Part shown: positions 42,319-51,653 of the stretch, one piece after another
How positions within the stretch are numbered: the stretch's first letter is position 1
Layout: each line of letters begins with the position of its first letter
NCBI RefSeq assembly: GCF_016862175.1
Contig: NZ_BOML01000058.1
Span: 62,001 to 126,000 of the forward strand
Reading direction: 5' to 3'
Origin: Paractinoplanes durhamensis
GTDB taxonomy: Bacteria; Actinomycetota; Actinomycetes; Mycobacteriales; Micromonosporaceae
Length of the DNA stretch: 64,000 nucleotides
Position numbers and translations under genes: made by a program
Notes under the pieces: generated by a model
Databases searched by the model: none
What the model was told of the DNA's origin: nothing
Seen by the model: only the letters and a program-made list of their open reading frames with translations

Positions 42319-43644
42319 GTGACCGTGCTCGACACGGCGATCGACCCGCGTACCCCTGCCTACCTGGAGAGCCGCGGCGTCGCCCTGGAACGGCTCGGCA
42401 AGCTCGAGGCAGCGCTCGACGAGGCGCGGGCCGGTGGCGGCGAGAAGGCCGTGACCCGGCACCACGCCCGCGGCAAGCTGCTGCCCCGGGAACGCGTCGA
42501 GATGCTGCTCGACCAGGACAGTCCGTTCCTCGAGCTGTCGCCGGCCGCGGCCTGGGGCACCGAGTTCAAGATCGGCGCGGGCGTGGTCACCGGCGTCGGC
42601 GTGGTCGAGGGCGTCGAGTGCGTGATCATCGCGACCGACCCGACGGTGCCCGGCAACCCGCTCGACCCGTACCCGGTCGAGAAGATCCGCCGGGCCGCCC
42701 GGATCGCCGCGACCAACCGCCTCCCCCTGGTCAACCTGGTCGAGTCGGCCGTCGAATCGGCGGCGGGCGGGCCCCCACCGGGTGCCGGACTGGCCCGCGA
42801 CCTGGGCCGGCTCACCGTCGACCGGGTGCCCACGTTCTGCGTCGTCTTCGGGCCGACCAGCGGCGACGCCGCCTACCTGCCCGAGCTCTCCGACTACACG
42901 ATCATGGTGCGCGGGCACGCGCGGACGCTGACCGTCGCGCCGCAGCCGGCCGTCAACGGGAGCGCGCCCACCATGATGCCCGCCCCGGCCGACCAGCTGG
43001 CCGAGGACGAGCGGGACGGCCTGCGCCTGGCCCGGCAGTGCGTCCGCCGGCTCAACTGGCGCAAGTGCGGCCCGCTGCCGCGGACGTTCCCGCCGGCCCC
43101 GCCCAAATACGACCCCGACGACCTGCTCTCGGTCGCCGGGGCGGAGAAGAAGAACGACCTCGACCCGCGCGAGATCCTCGCCCGGATCCTGGACGGCAGC
43201 GACTTCGACGAGTTCAAGCCCACCCTGGGCACCGCACTGGTGGCGGGTTGGGGCGAGCTGCACGGTTACCCGATCGGGGTACTGGCCGGCACCGGCGTCC
43301 CGCACTCCGCGGCCGAGGCGCAGAAGGCCGTCCACTTCATCCAGCTCGCCAACGCCACCGACACCACCCTGGTGTTCCTCACCACCCAGTTCGGCCCGAC
43401 CGAGATCGAGGCGCTGGCGCACTCCGCCGTGCCGCACCTCGCCATCGACACCGGCCGGGCCGGCGATCCTCGCTTCGTCTTCAGCTGGCCGGCCGATCAA
43501 CCGGCCGGTCGTGATGACGACGGTGTCATCGACCCTCGTGACACCCGTACCGTCCTCGGCCTCTGCCTCTCCGCCGTGCACAGCGCGGTCGTCGAGGGCG
43601 CTGGGCACGTCGGCGTGTTCCGTTCCGGAAAGGTAGACCAGTGA
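42319..43644 (+). CDS. Divergent acyl-CoA carboxylase beta (carboxyltransferase) subunit
   Basis: A 441-residue crotonase-fold protein. The family N-terminus is clear: KAVTRHHARGKLLPRERVEMLLD, ATDPTVPGNPLDPYPVEKI-like sequence, LVNLVESA and ELSDYTIMVRG. Typical beta subunits have about 510-540 residues. This one is short and its usual GG-containing oxyanion loop reads GPTSGDAAYLPEL. The C-terminal half keeps the general order but I cannot find the AYGGAY-type segment. The GTG at 42319 is chosen as start. It overlaps the biotin carboxylase gene by four bases. Both partners are degenerate at conserved sites, so carboxylation activity is doubtful. Confidence 0.78.
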   Translation: MTVLDTAIDPRTPAYLESRGVALERLGKLEAALDEARAGGGEKAVTRHHARGKLLPRERVEMLLDQDSPFLELSPAAAWGTEFKIGAGVVTGVGVVEGVECVIIATDPTVPGNPLDPYPVEKIRRAARIAATNRLPLVNLVESAVESAAGGPPPGAGLARDLGRLTVDRVPTFCVVFGPTSGDAAYLPELSDYTIMVRGHARTLTVAPQPAVNGSAPTMMPAPADQLAEDERDGLRLARQCVRRLNWRKCGPLPRTFPPAPPKYDPDDLLSVAGAEKKNDLDPREILARILDGSDFDEFKPTLGTALVAGWGELHGYPIGVLAGTGVPHSAAEAQKAVHFIQLANATDTTLVFLTTQFGPTEIEALAHSAVPHLAIDTGRAGDPRFVFSWPADQPAGRDDDGVIDPRDTRTVLGLCLSAVHSAVVEGAGHVGVFRSGKVDQ

Positions 43645-45647
43645 TCCGACGTTTGTTGGTGGCAGACCGTGGGGAGATCGCCCGCCGGGTGTTCGCCACC
43701 TGCCGCCTGGTCGGCATCGAGACGGTCGCCGTCTATTCCGACGCCGATTCTGACGCGCCGCATGTCGGCGAGGCGGACTACGCGGTTCGGCTGGACGGCG
43801 GCACCCCCGCCGCCGCATACCTGCGCGGCGACCTGATCATCACGGCCGCGCAGCGGACCGGGGCGAACGCCGTCCACCCCGGCAACGGCCTGCTGGCCGA
43901 GGATCCCGACTTCGCGGCCGCGGTCGTCGACGCCGGGATGATCTGGGTGGGTGCGCCCGCCAAGACGCTCGGCACACTACGCAGCAAGAGCGAGACGAAG
44001 GCGCTCGTCGCCGAGGCCCGGGTGCCGGTGCTGCCGACCTACAAGGACCCGGCGAAGGTGCCCGAGTTCCCGGTGCTGATCAAGCCGGATGCCGGCATCG
44101 GCGGCGCCGGGATGCGGGTGGTCCGGGACGCGGCGACGCTCGCCGAGGCGGTCGCCTCGACCCGGCGCGAGGTGGGCTGCGACGTCTACTGCGAGCCGTA
44201 CGTCGAGGACGTCCGGCACATCGAGATCCCGATCCTGGCCGACGAGCACGGTTCGGTCGTGCCGTTCGGCGAGCGGGAGTGCTCGGTGCAGCGCCGCTAC
44301 CAGCAGATCATCGAGGAGACGCCGTCCCCGGCCGTCGATCCGGGGCTGCGCGAGGAGATGTGCCGCGCGGCGATCGTCGCGGTCCGGGCGCTCGGCTACG
44401 TCGGCGCCGGTGCCGTCGAGTTCCTGCTCGACCCCCAGGGCGACTTCTGGTTCCTGGAGCTGACCCCGACCCTGCAGGCCGAGCACGCGGTCACCGAGTG
44501 CGTCTCCGGCTACGACCTGGTCCGGTTGCAGTTCCTGGTCGCCGAGGGCGGCGTGCTGCCGTTGCCGGGGCCGCCGCCGATCCGGGGGCACGCCATCGAG
44601 GTGCGGATCTGCGCCGAGGACCCGGCGTACGCCTGGCTTCCCGCCTCCGGCACCCTGCACCGCTTCGCCGTGCCCGACGTGGCCGGCGTGTTCCGCCCGC
44701 TCCCGGCACCCGGGTTGCGCCTGGACGCCGGGGTCGAGGACGGCTCGGTGGTCGGCGTGCACCCGGACCCGACGCTGGCCAAGCTGATCGCCTGGGCGCC
44801 GACCCGGCAGGAGGCGGCCCGGATGCTCGCCTCCGCGCTGACCCGCACCCAGCTGCACGGGGTGGCGACCAACCGCGACCTGCTGGTGCGGGTGCTGCGG
44901 CACCACTCGTTCCGCACCGGCGACCTGGACACCAACTTCCTCGACCGGCGACCCGAGGTCTTCGCACCCCTGTTGTCCGCCGTCGACGCCGTACGCATCT
45001 CGTGCCTTGCCGCCGCCCTGGCCGGAGCCGCCCGACGGCGCGCGACCGCCGCCGTGCTCGGCTCGCTGCCGTCCGGCTGGCGCAACGTGCCGTCGGGCTC
45101 GCAGACCGCGGTGTACGAGGGCCCGGCCGGCCCGGTCGAGGTCGGCTACCGGATGGACCGGCATGGCGAGCTGGCCGGCTGGTGGGTGCGCGCGGTCGAC
45201 CCCGAGGAGCTGGACCTGGCCGGGCTGGGTCAGGCGCCGGTGGTGGACGACCACCCGCGGACCGTGGTGATCGAGGCCGACAACGAGCGGGTGGTGCTGG
45301 ACGTCAACGGCATCCGGCTGACCTTCAACGTGCACCGGGTCGGCGTGGTGTCGTATGTGGACAGCCCGGAGGGTTCGGTCGCACTGCGCGAGCTGTCCCG
45401 CTTCCCGCTGCCCGCCCCGGAGGCGGCCGAGGGCTCGCTGATCGCCCCGCTGCCGGGCGCGGTCCGCCGCGTGCTGGTGGTGCCCGGCCAGCGGGTGCGG
45501 GCGGGCGAGCTGCTGCTCACCCTGGAGGCGATGAAGCTGGAGCACCCGGTGCACGCGCCGAGTGCGGGCGTGGTCGCCTCGCTGCCGGTGCACCCGGGCG
45601 CCGAGGTCGACACCGGTGAGCTGCTAGCGGTGCTCGATCCCGAGTAG
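43641..45647 (+). CDS. Divergent biotin carboxylase / biotinyl carrier (acyl-CoA carboxylase alpha-like)
   Basis: The 668-residue protein has the full alpha-subunit architecture: a biotin carboxylase domain (about 1-440), a linker, and a C-terminal biotinyl domain with LEAMKLEH, the Lys at about 632. Several catalytic residues known from the E. coli enzyme are replaced. QRRHQK is QRRYQQ (K238 becomes Q222). FIEMNTRIQVEH is FLELTPTLQAEH (N290 and R292 become Thr). The Gly-rich loop GGGGRGMR is GIGGAGMR. ATP-site residues such as the Lys in VLIKPDAG and E273 remain. It ends overlapping the convergent kinase gene by 24 bases. Either catalytically impaired or working by altered chemistry. Confidence 0.82.
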   Translation: MIRRLLVADRGEIARRVFATCRLVGIETVAVYSDADSDAPHVGEADYAVRLDGGTPAAAYLRGDLIITAAQRTGANAVHPGNGLLAEDPDFAAAVVDAGMIWVGAPAKTLGTLRSKSETKALVAEARVPVLPTYKDPAKVPEFPVLIKPDAGIGGAGMRVVRDAATLAEAVASTRREVGCDVYCEPYVEDVRHIEIPILADEHGSVVPFGERECSVQRRYQQIIEETPSPAVDPGLREEMCRAAIVAVRALGYVGAGAVEFLLDPQGDFWFLELTPTLQAEHAVTECVSGYDLVRLQFLVAEGGVLPLPGPPPIRGHAIEVRICAEDPAYAWLPASGTLHRFAVPDVAGVFRPLPAPGLRLDAGVEDGSVVGVHPDPTLAKLIAWAPTRQEAARMLASALTRTQLHGVATNRDLLVRVLRHHSFRTGDLDTNFLDRRPEVFAPLLSAVDAVRISCLAAALAGAARRRATAAVLGSLPSGWRNVPSGSQTAVYEGPAGPVEVGYRMDRHGELAGWWVRAVDPEELDLAGLGQAPVVDDHPRTVVIEADNERVVLDVNGIRLTFNVHRVGVVSYVDSPEGSVALRELSRFPLPAPEAAEGSLIAPLPGAVRRVLVVPGQRVRAGELLLTLEAMKLEHPVHAPSAGVVASLPVHPGAEVDTGELLAVLDPE

Positions 45648-46577
45648 CCCGAGGAACCACCGCTTCTTCGACTGCTTGAGCTGGTGGCGAACGGTCGGGG
45701 TGTCGTCGCTGCCGCCGTAGCGCGGCGGCGGCACGTACGGCCGTGTGGTGCCCTCGACGTCGACCTTGGTGAGCAGGTCGCGCAGCTGCTCGGCGGTCGG
45801 CCGGGCGGCCGGGTCGTTGTCCATGCCGTAGCGCAGCACCTGGGTGAGCTCGCGCGGCACCCCGGGGATGTCCGGGATCGGCTCGCTGAAGAGGTTCATC
45901 AGGGTGATCAGGCTCGGGCTGTGGCCGCTGCCCCAGCGCGGCGGCCGGCCGTGCATCACCGCGTAGAGGGTGGCGCACAGCGCATAGACGTCGACGGCGC
46001 CGGTCGGGCTGTCGTGCCGGAACGACTCGGGCGGCGCGTAGGCCGGGGTGAGCACCTCGAGGTTGACCGAGGAGTCGCGCATCTCGCCGAGGACGGCCAG
46101 GCCGAAGTCGGCGAGGACGGCCGAGTTGAAGTGCGAGTAGAGGATGTTGGCCGGCTTCACATCGCGGTGCAGGACGCCGTTGGCGTGCGAGTGCACCAGC
46201 GCATCGGCGATCTTGATGCCGAGGTCGGACGCTTCGGTGGCGGCCAGCGGGGAACGGCGCATGCGCTCCAGGTACGACCCGTCGCACAGTTCCATGATCA
46301 GGTAGGGGTGCTGGTCGACGGTGACGCCCACGTCGAACAGGTCGACCACGTGCGGATGCGACGACATCTTGCCGGCCGCCCGCGCCTCGCGCAGGAAGCG
46401 GACCTGGTCGCGATCGCTTTCCAGGCGCCGGTTTTCCATCTTGATGGCGACCTCGCGGCCGACCGAATCCTGGGTCGCGCGGTAGACGGTCGCGTGGCCG
46501 CCCCGCGCCATGACCGACAAACCTGACATCCCTGGCACATAGGGGGTCGGCAGTCGTCCTGGCGGGGTATCCGTCAT
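45624..46577 (-). CDS. Serine/threonine protein kinase
   Basis: A 317-residue eukaryotic-type kinase without transmembrane or PASTA segments, so probably cytoplasmic. It has MARGGHATVYRATQ (Gly-rich loop), VAIKMENRRL (VAIK Lys), VLHRDVKPANILYS (catalytic loop), ADFGLAV (DFG) and TPAYAPPES (APE). After the kinase core the last 50 residues are basic and end KKRWFLGLLGIEHR, a possible amphipathic membrane-binding helix. It follows the adenylyl cyclase/ATPase gene by 31 bases and is presumably in the same operon as the MBL gene. Confidence 0.92.
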   Translation of the reverse strand: MTDTPPGRLPTPYVPGMSGLSVMARGGHATVYRATQDSVGREVAIKMENRRLESDRDQVRFLREARAAGKMSSHPHVVDLFDVGVTVDQHPYLIMELCDGSYLERMRRSPLAATEASDLGIKIADALVHSHANGVLHRDVKPANILYSHFNSAVLADFGLAVLGEMRDSSVNLEVLTPAYAPPESFRHDSPTGAVDVYALCATLYAVMHGRPPRWGSGHSPSLITLMNLFSEPIPDIPGVPRELTQVLRYGMDNDPAARPTAEQLRDLLTKVDVEGTTRPYVPPPRYGGSDDTPTVRHQLKQSKKRWFLGLLGIEHR

Positions 46578-46608
46578 GCCACAGAACTTACGCCAGGTGG
46601 AACGCGGT

Positions 46609-49600
46609 TCATCCCGGCACGTCGGACGCGTACGCGACAGTTTCCGGTGGCGAGGCTTCGATCTTCGCCGCCGCCAGCGTCGCCCGCAGCTCCTCGGCCG
46701 CCACCCGCTCGCTCGCCTGCTCGGTCGAGTAGGCCAGGAGCACCGCTTCCTCGGCCGCCCGGCTCGCCTCTTCGCACTGGTCGGCCGCGGCCAGCACCCG
46801 AGCGTGCACCATGGCGCACAGCACGCCGCTGCGCACGTCCTCGGCCGGCACCGCGCGGGCCCGCTCGATCCAGGTCGTGGCCGCGTCCACCCGGCCGTCG
46901 GCGAGCAGCGCCGACGCGTACGCCGCCAGGGCGTGCCGCCGGGAGAAGAGCAGCGACGGCGCGCCGGTGTCGCTGGCGATCGGCGCGAGCAGCCCGATCG
47001 CGGTGGCCGCGTCGCCCGAGCGGGTCCGCGCCTCGGCGAGCAGCACCCGCGGTCCGACCTGAGCCGGTGCGAGGGGGTTGTGCGGCTCGACCGCGGCGAT
47101 CACCCGGCGGGCGTCCTCCTCGGCCAGGCTCAGGTCGCCGCGGTGCAGCGAGACGAACCCGCGCAGCGTGCCGGCCATCCCGAGCAGCAGCGGGTGCCCG
47201 GTCCGGTCGGCGTAGCCCACGGCGTCGGTGAGCAGGTCGAAGGCGTGATCGAACTCGCCCAGCCCGCGGGCGATCGCGCCGCGCACGACGAGCGCCAGCC
47301 CGCGGCCCCAGTCGTCGCCGACCGCGTTGAAGTCCCGGTACGCCCGGCGGGCCTCACCGTCCGCCTCACCCAGCTCGCCGAGCTCACTCGACGCGTACGC
47401 CTCGACGGCACGCAGCGTGCCCACCGCCCAGGCTTCGCCGACCCGGTCGCCGAAGGGCAGAAAAACGCGCGCCAGCCGGCGCGACTCCTGCAGGCGCCCG
47501 GCCAGCAGCCGGGCGAACGCCGTGGTGCCGCGCAGCCAGGACCGGCCGACCGGGTCGCCGAGCTCGGCGAAGAGCCGCGCCGCCCGGCCGAGCACCGCAT
47601 CGGTGCCGGCGAAGTCCCCGCGGGTGGTGGTCACCCAGGCCAGGTTTTGCAGGGCCCAGGCCTGGCCGTGCCGGTCACCGGCGGCCAGCGTCACCTGGTA
47701 GGCCGCCGCGAACCGGCTGCTCGCCTGGCTGAGCCGGCCGGCCAGGAAGTCGGCCATGCCGAGCCGGCGCATCGCGTTGGCCCGCTCCGGCAGCAGCTCG
47801 GCCTCGGTGGCCACGTCGAGCGCCTCCTGCCAGGCGGTCACGGCCAGCGCGGTGTCGCCCATCGCCTCCTGCGCCCGGCCGACCACCAGCAGGGCCTCGG
47901 CCCGGCAGACCGGCTCGTCGGTCGAGTTCTCGGCGATCTTCTCGCCGTACGCGAGGGCCTCCTCGGCGCGGCCCAGGCGCAGCAGCGCACGGGCGTGCAC
48001 CAGCTGGTCGGGCAGCGGCAGGGGCTCCTTGGCCAGGACGGCCGCGCGTTCCGCGTACTCGATCGAAGCGGCCGGCTCGATGTTGGCCAGGGCTCGCCGG
48101 GCCAGCCGGGCCAGCGCCGCGACGCCGAGCGGAGCCACGTCGCGGACCGCCGCGTCCGGCCGCAGGCGCACCTGGTCGGCCAGCTCGACCGAGCATTCGG
48201 CGTGGGTGGCCACGAAGGCGTCCCGCTCGTTCTCGGCGAGGCTGAGCCGGCTCGCGCCGTCGTAGCCGAGCCGGGTGATCGTCTCGGGGGCCGCCCAGTT
48301 CGCCAGGTAGGCGTGCCGGTCGGCCAGGTCGGCCTTGCCGATGCCGGCGTAGGCCGCCTCGCGCATCAGCGGGGTGGTGAAGGCGTAGCCGCCGCGGGCC
48401 CGGTGCAGCATGCGGCGCTGCAGCAGCTCGTCGATCGAGCGTTCCAGCTCGACCGCGGCCACCGCACCCGGCCGCGCGTCGCTGGCCGCCCGCCGCTCAC
48501 GCAGCGCCTCGATCACCCCGGTCGGCACGGTGTCGCCGACCACGGCCGCGTCGCGCAGCACCGCGCGCGGCTCGGCGGGCAGCGCGTCGATCCGGGCGGC
48601 CAGCACCGCGGCCAGGTCGCGGGAGAGCAGTTGGCTGCCGAGCGAACCGGCCGCGAGCTGCCACTTGCGAGCCGCGTTGGCTCCGACCGCCGGCGTGAGC
48701 GCACCCCGCTCCATCAGCAGGGTGACCATCTCGGCCAGGTAGAACGGGTTGCCCTGGGCGGTGGCCAGCAGCCGGTCGGTGTCCTGCTGCGGCAGCTTGC
48801 CGCCGTTGAGATAGGAGGTGAGCAGCCGACCGGCGTCGGCGCCGCGCAGCGGGGGCAGCGCGTGCACCTCGGCGTCGGCGAGCCGGGTCAGCGCCCCGGC
48901 CGTCCGCACCAGCTCGGGCCGGCCCAGCAGCAGCACCACGACCGGGCCCTCGATCAGCGAGAGGGTGCGGCCGAGTGCGTCCACCGTCGAGGCGGTCGCG
49001 TCGTGCAGGTCGTCCACGATGACCACCAGCGGCGCCTCCGAGGCCAGCGCGGTGAGCAGGTCGGCGACGGCCGCGGAGACGGCGTCGGCGTCGATCCGCT
49101 TCGCGGTGGGCTGCCAGTCGGCGGCGGCGGCCGGACCGACCGGATTGATCGGGGCCTCGCCGTAGCCGAGCAGCCCGAGCAGCCGGTCGTTGTCGAGCTT
49201 GACCGGCCCGAGCCGGTTGGCCAGCTTGCGCAGCCGCTCCTCGACCACCGCGCGGCCGACCGTGGACACCACGTCCTTGGGCAGGCCGACCGACTTGCGG
49301 ACCAGGTCGGCCAGCGGTGCGAACCGGCGCCGCTCGCCGAACGCGCGGCAGCGCACCCGCAGCACCCGGGCGCCGGTATGTGCCGCGTAGCGTCCGCCGA
49401 CGGCCACGTCGTACCCCGCAGCAAGGCGTTTGACCTCGCCCGCGAAGCGGGATTTTCCGATGCCGGCTTCGGCCGTCATCACCATGACCCGCGGCGTGTT
49501 CGAGTCGATCGCCTCGGCGAGCCGGCCGGAGACCCGGCCCAGCTCGCTCTCCCGGCCCACGAACGGTGCCTCGTCGCCGAGACCCGACCGGGTGCCGGGC

Positions 49601-50250
49601 GCATCGTGCAGGCCGAGCAACTCGAACGCCGGCACCGGTTCACGCTTGCCCTTGAGCCGCAGCGGGCGCAGCTGCCGCCAGGAGGCGACGTGCCGAGTGC
49701 CACCGCCGGTGCGCGCACCGGCGTAGACGGCGCCGACCGCGGCCGCGTCGGCGAACCGGGCGGCGGTGTTCACCGTGTCGCCGATGACCGTGTATTCGAT
49801 GCCCGCCTGGATGCCGGCCACCACGTCGCCGGTGTTGAGGCCGACCCGCAGGCCGAGCGGGGCGCCGCCGCCCCGCTCGTCGTCCAGCACGCGGCGAACC
49901 GCGCGTTGCATGCTCAACGCGGCCCGCACCGCCCGCTCGGCGTCGTCCTCATGGGCGACCGGGGCGCCGAAGACCGCCATGATGCCGTCACCGGTCAGCT
50001 TGTCGACATGCCCGCCGAAGGTCTTCACCGCGCCGGCCAGGGCGGCCAGCACGCGGTCGGTCACCGCGCCGACCCGTTCCGGGTCGAGGTCCTCGGACCA
50101 GGAGGTGAAGTCGGAGAGGTCGCCGAAGAGCACGGTCACGATGCGCCGCTCGGCGGCGGGCAGGGTGGCCGCGGCCGGCAGGGCGGCGCCGCAGTTGTGG
50201 CAGAAGCGGGCGCCGGGCACGGCGACGGTTCCACACACCGGACAGGTCAC
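46609..50250 (-). CDS. Class III adenylyl cyclase fused to AAA ATPase and TPR-like region
   Basis: A 1213-residue signalling protein. An N-terminal zinc ribbon (CPVCGTVAVPGARFCHNCG) is followed by a class III cyclase domain with VTVLFGDLSDFTSW (metal Asp) and VDKLTGDGIMAVFGAP (Lys and second Asp). YTVIGDTVNTAARFA (Asp, Asn and Arg) completes the adenylyl cyclase residues. A STAND/AAA ATPase follows, with TAEAGIGKSRFAGE (Walker A) and VVIVDDLHDATAST (Walker B). The C-terminal half is helical and TPR-like (LGMADFLAGRLSQA-type repeats). The GTG at 50250 overlaps the MBL stop (GTGA). Such proteins are common in mycobacteria and streptomycetes; the input signal is unknown. Confidence 0.9.
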   Translation of the reverse strand: MTCPVCGTVAVPGARFCHNCGAALPAAATLPAAERRIVTVLFGDLSDFTSWSEDLDPERVGAVTDRVLAALAGAVKTFGGHVDKLTGDGIMAVFGAPVAHEDDAERAVRAALSMQRAVRRVLDDERGGGAPLGLRVGLNTGDVVAGIQAGIEYTVIGDTVNTAARFADAAAVGAVYAGARTGGGTRHVASWRQLRPLRLKGKREPVPAFELLGLHDAPGTRSGLGDEAPFVGRESELGRVSGRLAEAIDSNTPRVMVMTAEAGIGKSRFAGEVKRLAAGYDVAVGGRYAAHTGARVLRVRCRAFGERRRFAPLADLVRKSVGLPKDVVSTVGRAVVEERLRKLANRLGPVKLDNDRLLGLLGYGEAPINPVGPAAAADWQPTAKRIDADAVSAAVADLLTALASEAPLVVIVDDLHDATASTVDALGRTLSLIEGPVVVLLLGRPELVRTAGALTRLADAEVHALPPLRGADAGRLLTSYLNGGKLPQQDTDRLLATAQGNPFYLAEMVTLLMERGALTPAVGANAARKWQLAAGSLGSQLLSRDLAAVLAARIDALPAEPRAVLRDAAVVGDTVPTGVIEALRERRAASDARPGAVAAVELERSIDELLQRRMLHRARGGYAFTTPLMREAAYAGIGKADLADRHAYLANWAAPETITRLGYDGASRLSLAENERDAFVATHAECSVELADQVRLRPDAAVRDVAPLGVAALARLARRALANIEPAASIEYAERAAVLAKEPLPLPDQLVHARALLRLGRAEEALAYGEKIAENSTDEPVCRAEALLVVGRAQEAMGDTALAVTAWQEALDVATEAELLPERANAMRRLGMADFLAGRLSQASSRFAAAYQVTLAAGDRHGQAWALQNLAWVTTTRGDFAGTDAVLGRAARLFAELGDPVGRSWLRGTTAFARLLAGRLQESRRLARVFLPFGDRVGEAWAVGTLRAVEAYASSELGELGEADGEARRAYRDFNAVGDDWGRGLALVVRGAIARGLGEFDHAFDLLTDAVGYADRTGHPLLLGMAGTLRGFVSLHRGDLSLAEEDARRVIAAVEPHNPLAPAQVGPRVLLAEARTRSGDAATAIGLLAPIASDTGAPSLLFSRRHALAAYASALLADGRVDAATTWIERARAVPAEDVRSGVLCAMVHARVLAAADQCEEASRAAEEAVLLAYSTEQASERVAAEELRATLAAAKIEASPPETVAYASDVPG

Positions 50251-51047
50251 AGCCGATCCAACCCCTCGGCCTCTGTTCCCCATTCCCGATTTTTGTGATG
50301 GAGGTAATCGAGCTGCGCCTTGGCCGAGAAGATCGCCGCAAAGCGGATGGCCTGATCAATATCCGGATATACGAGATCAACTACCTGTTCCGGGGTCTCG
50401 GCTCCGGCCGCCAGGGCGGCCTCCACCTGCGCAAGTCGCTCCTGGCGATGCGCCAGATAACCCCGTGCGAGCACGGCCACGTCGTCCTGCGCCGGGCCAT
50501 GCCCGGGCAACATCAAGACGCTTGGGTACGCCGTGAGCACCTCGAGACTGCTCAGGTACGAGCCGAGGTCGCCGTCCGGGGCCGCCACGACGGTCGAGCC
50601 ACGGCCGAGAATCGTGTCTCCGGTGAACATTGCCCGGATATTCCCGTGATCCACCAGAAAACACACGGAATCGGCAGTATGCCCCGGCGTCGAGAGCATT
50701 TTTACGTCGAAGCCGTCGTTGACACCGAGATTTCCGTCGAACGGCTCGCCGTGCTCGTCGTCGGCCGCCAGCACCGGCGTCCCGCCGAGCAGCCGAGACA
50801 GCCGCGCGGCCCCCTCGACGTGGTCATGGTGACCGTGCGTAATGAGGATGGCGCGGAACGGGCCGTGCTCGGCGATCCGGGTGAGGTGCGATTCGTCCAG
50901 CGGGCCGGGATCGATCACCAGCCCGAGCGACTCACCGGGCGCCCGCAGCACCCACGTGTTGGTGCCGTCCAGCGTCATAGGACCCGGGTTCGGGGCACGC
51001 AGCAGCGTCACCCAGCCCGGCAGGCCGTCGACAGCTGCACCCCCCAT
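50247..51047 (-). CDS. MBL-fold metallo-hydrolase (LACTB2/Rv3677c-like)
   Basis: A 266-residue metallo-beta-lactamase-fold enzyme with LITHGHHDHVEGA (HxHxDH), MLSTPGHTADSVCFLV, FTGDTILGRGS and LPGHGPAQ supplying the dinuclear metal ligands. The C-terminal helical region (about residues 205-260) resembles LACTB2-type nucleases and hydrolases. The position matches Rv3677c next to RidA. The substrate is not known. Its stop overlaps the cyclase start, so it is the first gene of an MBL-cyclase-kinase operon. Confidence 0.88.
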   Translation of the reverse strand: MGGAAVDGLPGWVTLLRAPNPGPMTLDGTNTWVLRAPGESLGLVIDPGPLDESHLTRIAEHGPFRAILITHGHHDHVEGAARLSRLLGGTPVLAADDEHGEPFDGNLGVNDGFDVKMLSTPGHTADSVCFLVDHGNIRAMFTGDTILGRGSTVVAAPDGDLGSYLSSLEVLTAYPSVLMLPGHGPAQDDVAVLARGYLAHRQERLAQVEAALAAGAETPEQVVDLVYPDIDQAIRFAAIFSAKAQLDYLHHKNREWGTEAEGLDRL

Positions 51048-51167
51048 GCACGAAATCGTACGTCGTGCATGGGGGGTGAGCCGAGGACCGGATGTGCGAT
51101 CTCAGCGGCCACTCAGGTCACGCAGAGCGACCGGAACGGCTGAGCCTGATCACCAGGCCGCCTGACC

Positions 51168-51653
51168 TCATTGAACTTCGGCGATGACCTCGACCTCGAC
51201 CGGGGCGCCGAGCGGCAATTCGGCCACGCCGACCGCACTGCGGGCGTGCGTGCCCTGCTCGCCGAAAACGTCGCCGAAGAGCTGGGAGGCACCATTGATC
51301 ACGGCCGGCTGGCCGGTGAAGCCCGGCGCCGACGCGACGAACCCGGTCACCTTGACGATCTTGACGACCTCACCCAGGCCGACCAGCGACTCGATCGCGG
51401 CGAGCGCGTTCAGCGCGCAGATCCGGGCCAGCTCGGCGCCCTGCTCGGCGGTCACCTCGGCGCCGACCTTGCCGGTCGCCGCGAGCTTGCCCGCCACCAT
51501 CGGGAGCTGCCCGGACACGTACACATGGTTGCCCGATTGCACCGCCGGCAGATAGGCCGCCACCGGCGGCACCACCTGCGGCAGGGTGAGACCGAGCTCG
51601 GTCAGCCGGGCGTACGCGTCGACGCCGCCCTCCCCGCTGATCGGAACGGTCAC
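51168..51653 (-). CDS. RidA family protein (Rv3678c-like)
   Basis: A 161-residue YjgF/RidA-family protein with LPQVVPPVAAYLPAVQSGNH, VYVSGQLPMVAG and RICALNALAAIESLVG. The terminal GAPVEVEVIAEV is typical, but the canonical active-site Arg is not apparent. This longer subfamily is found next to the MBL gene in actinobacteria. The GTG at 51653 overlaps the DUF4177 stop (GTGA). About 120 bases without a gene separate it from the MBL gene downstream. It is a different protein from the RidA encoded at 19026. Confidence 0.88.
   Translation of the reverse strand: MTVPISGEGGVDAYARLTELGLTLPQVVPPVAAYLPAVQSGNHVYVSGQLPMVAGKLAATGKVGAEVTAEQGAELARICALNALAAIESLVGLGEVVKIVKVTGFVASAPGFTGQPAVINGASQLFGDVFGEQGTHARSAVGVAELPLGAPVEVEVIAEVQ

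Noticed and set aside
46576..50298. 1240-codon plus-strand frame opposite the adenylyl cyclase/ATPase
   Set aside because: The minus-strand product has a complete cyclase and ATPase motif set; the antisense frame is a codon-bias artefact.
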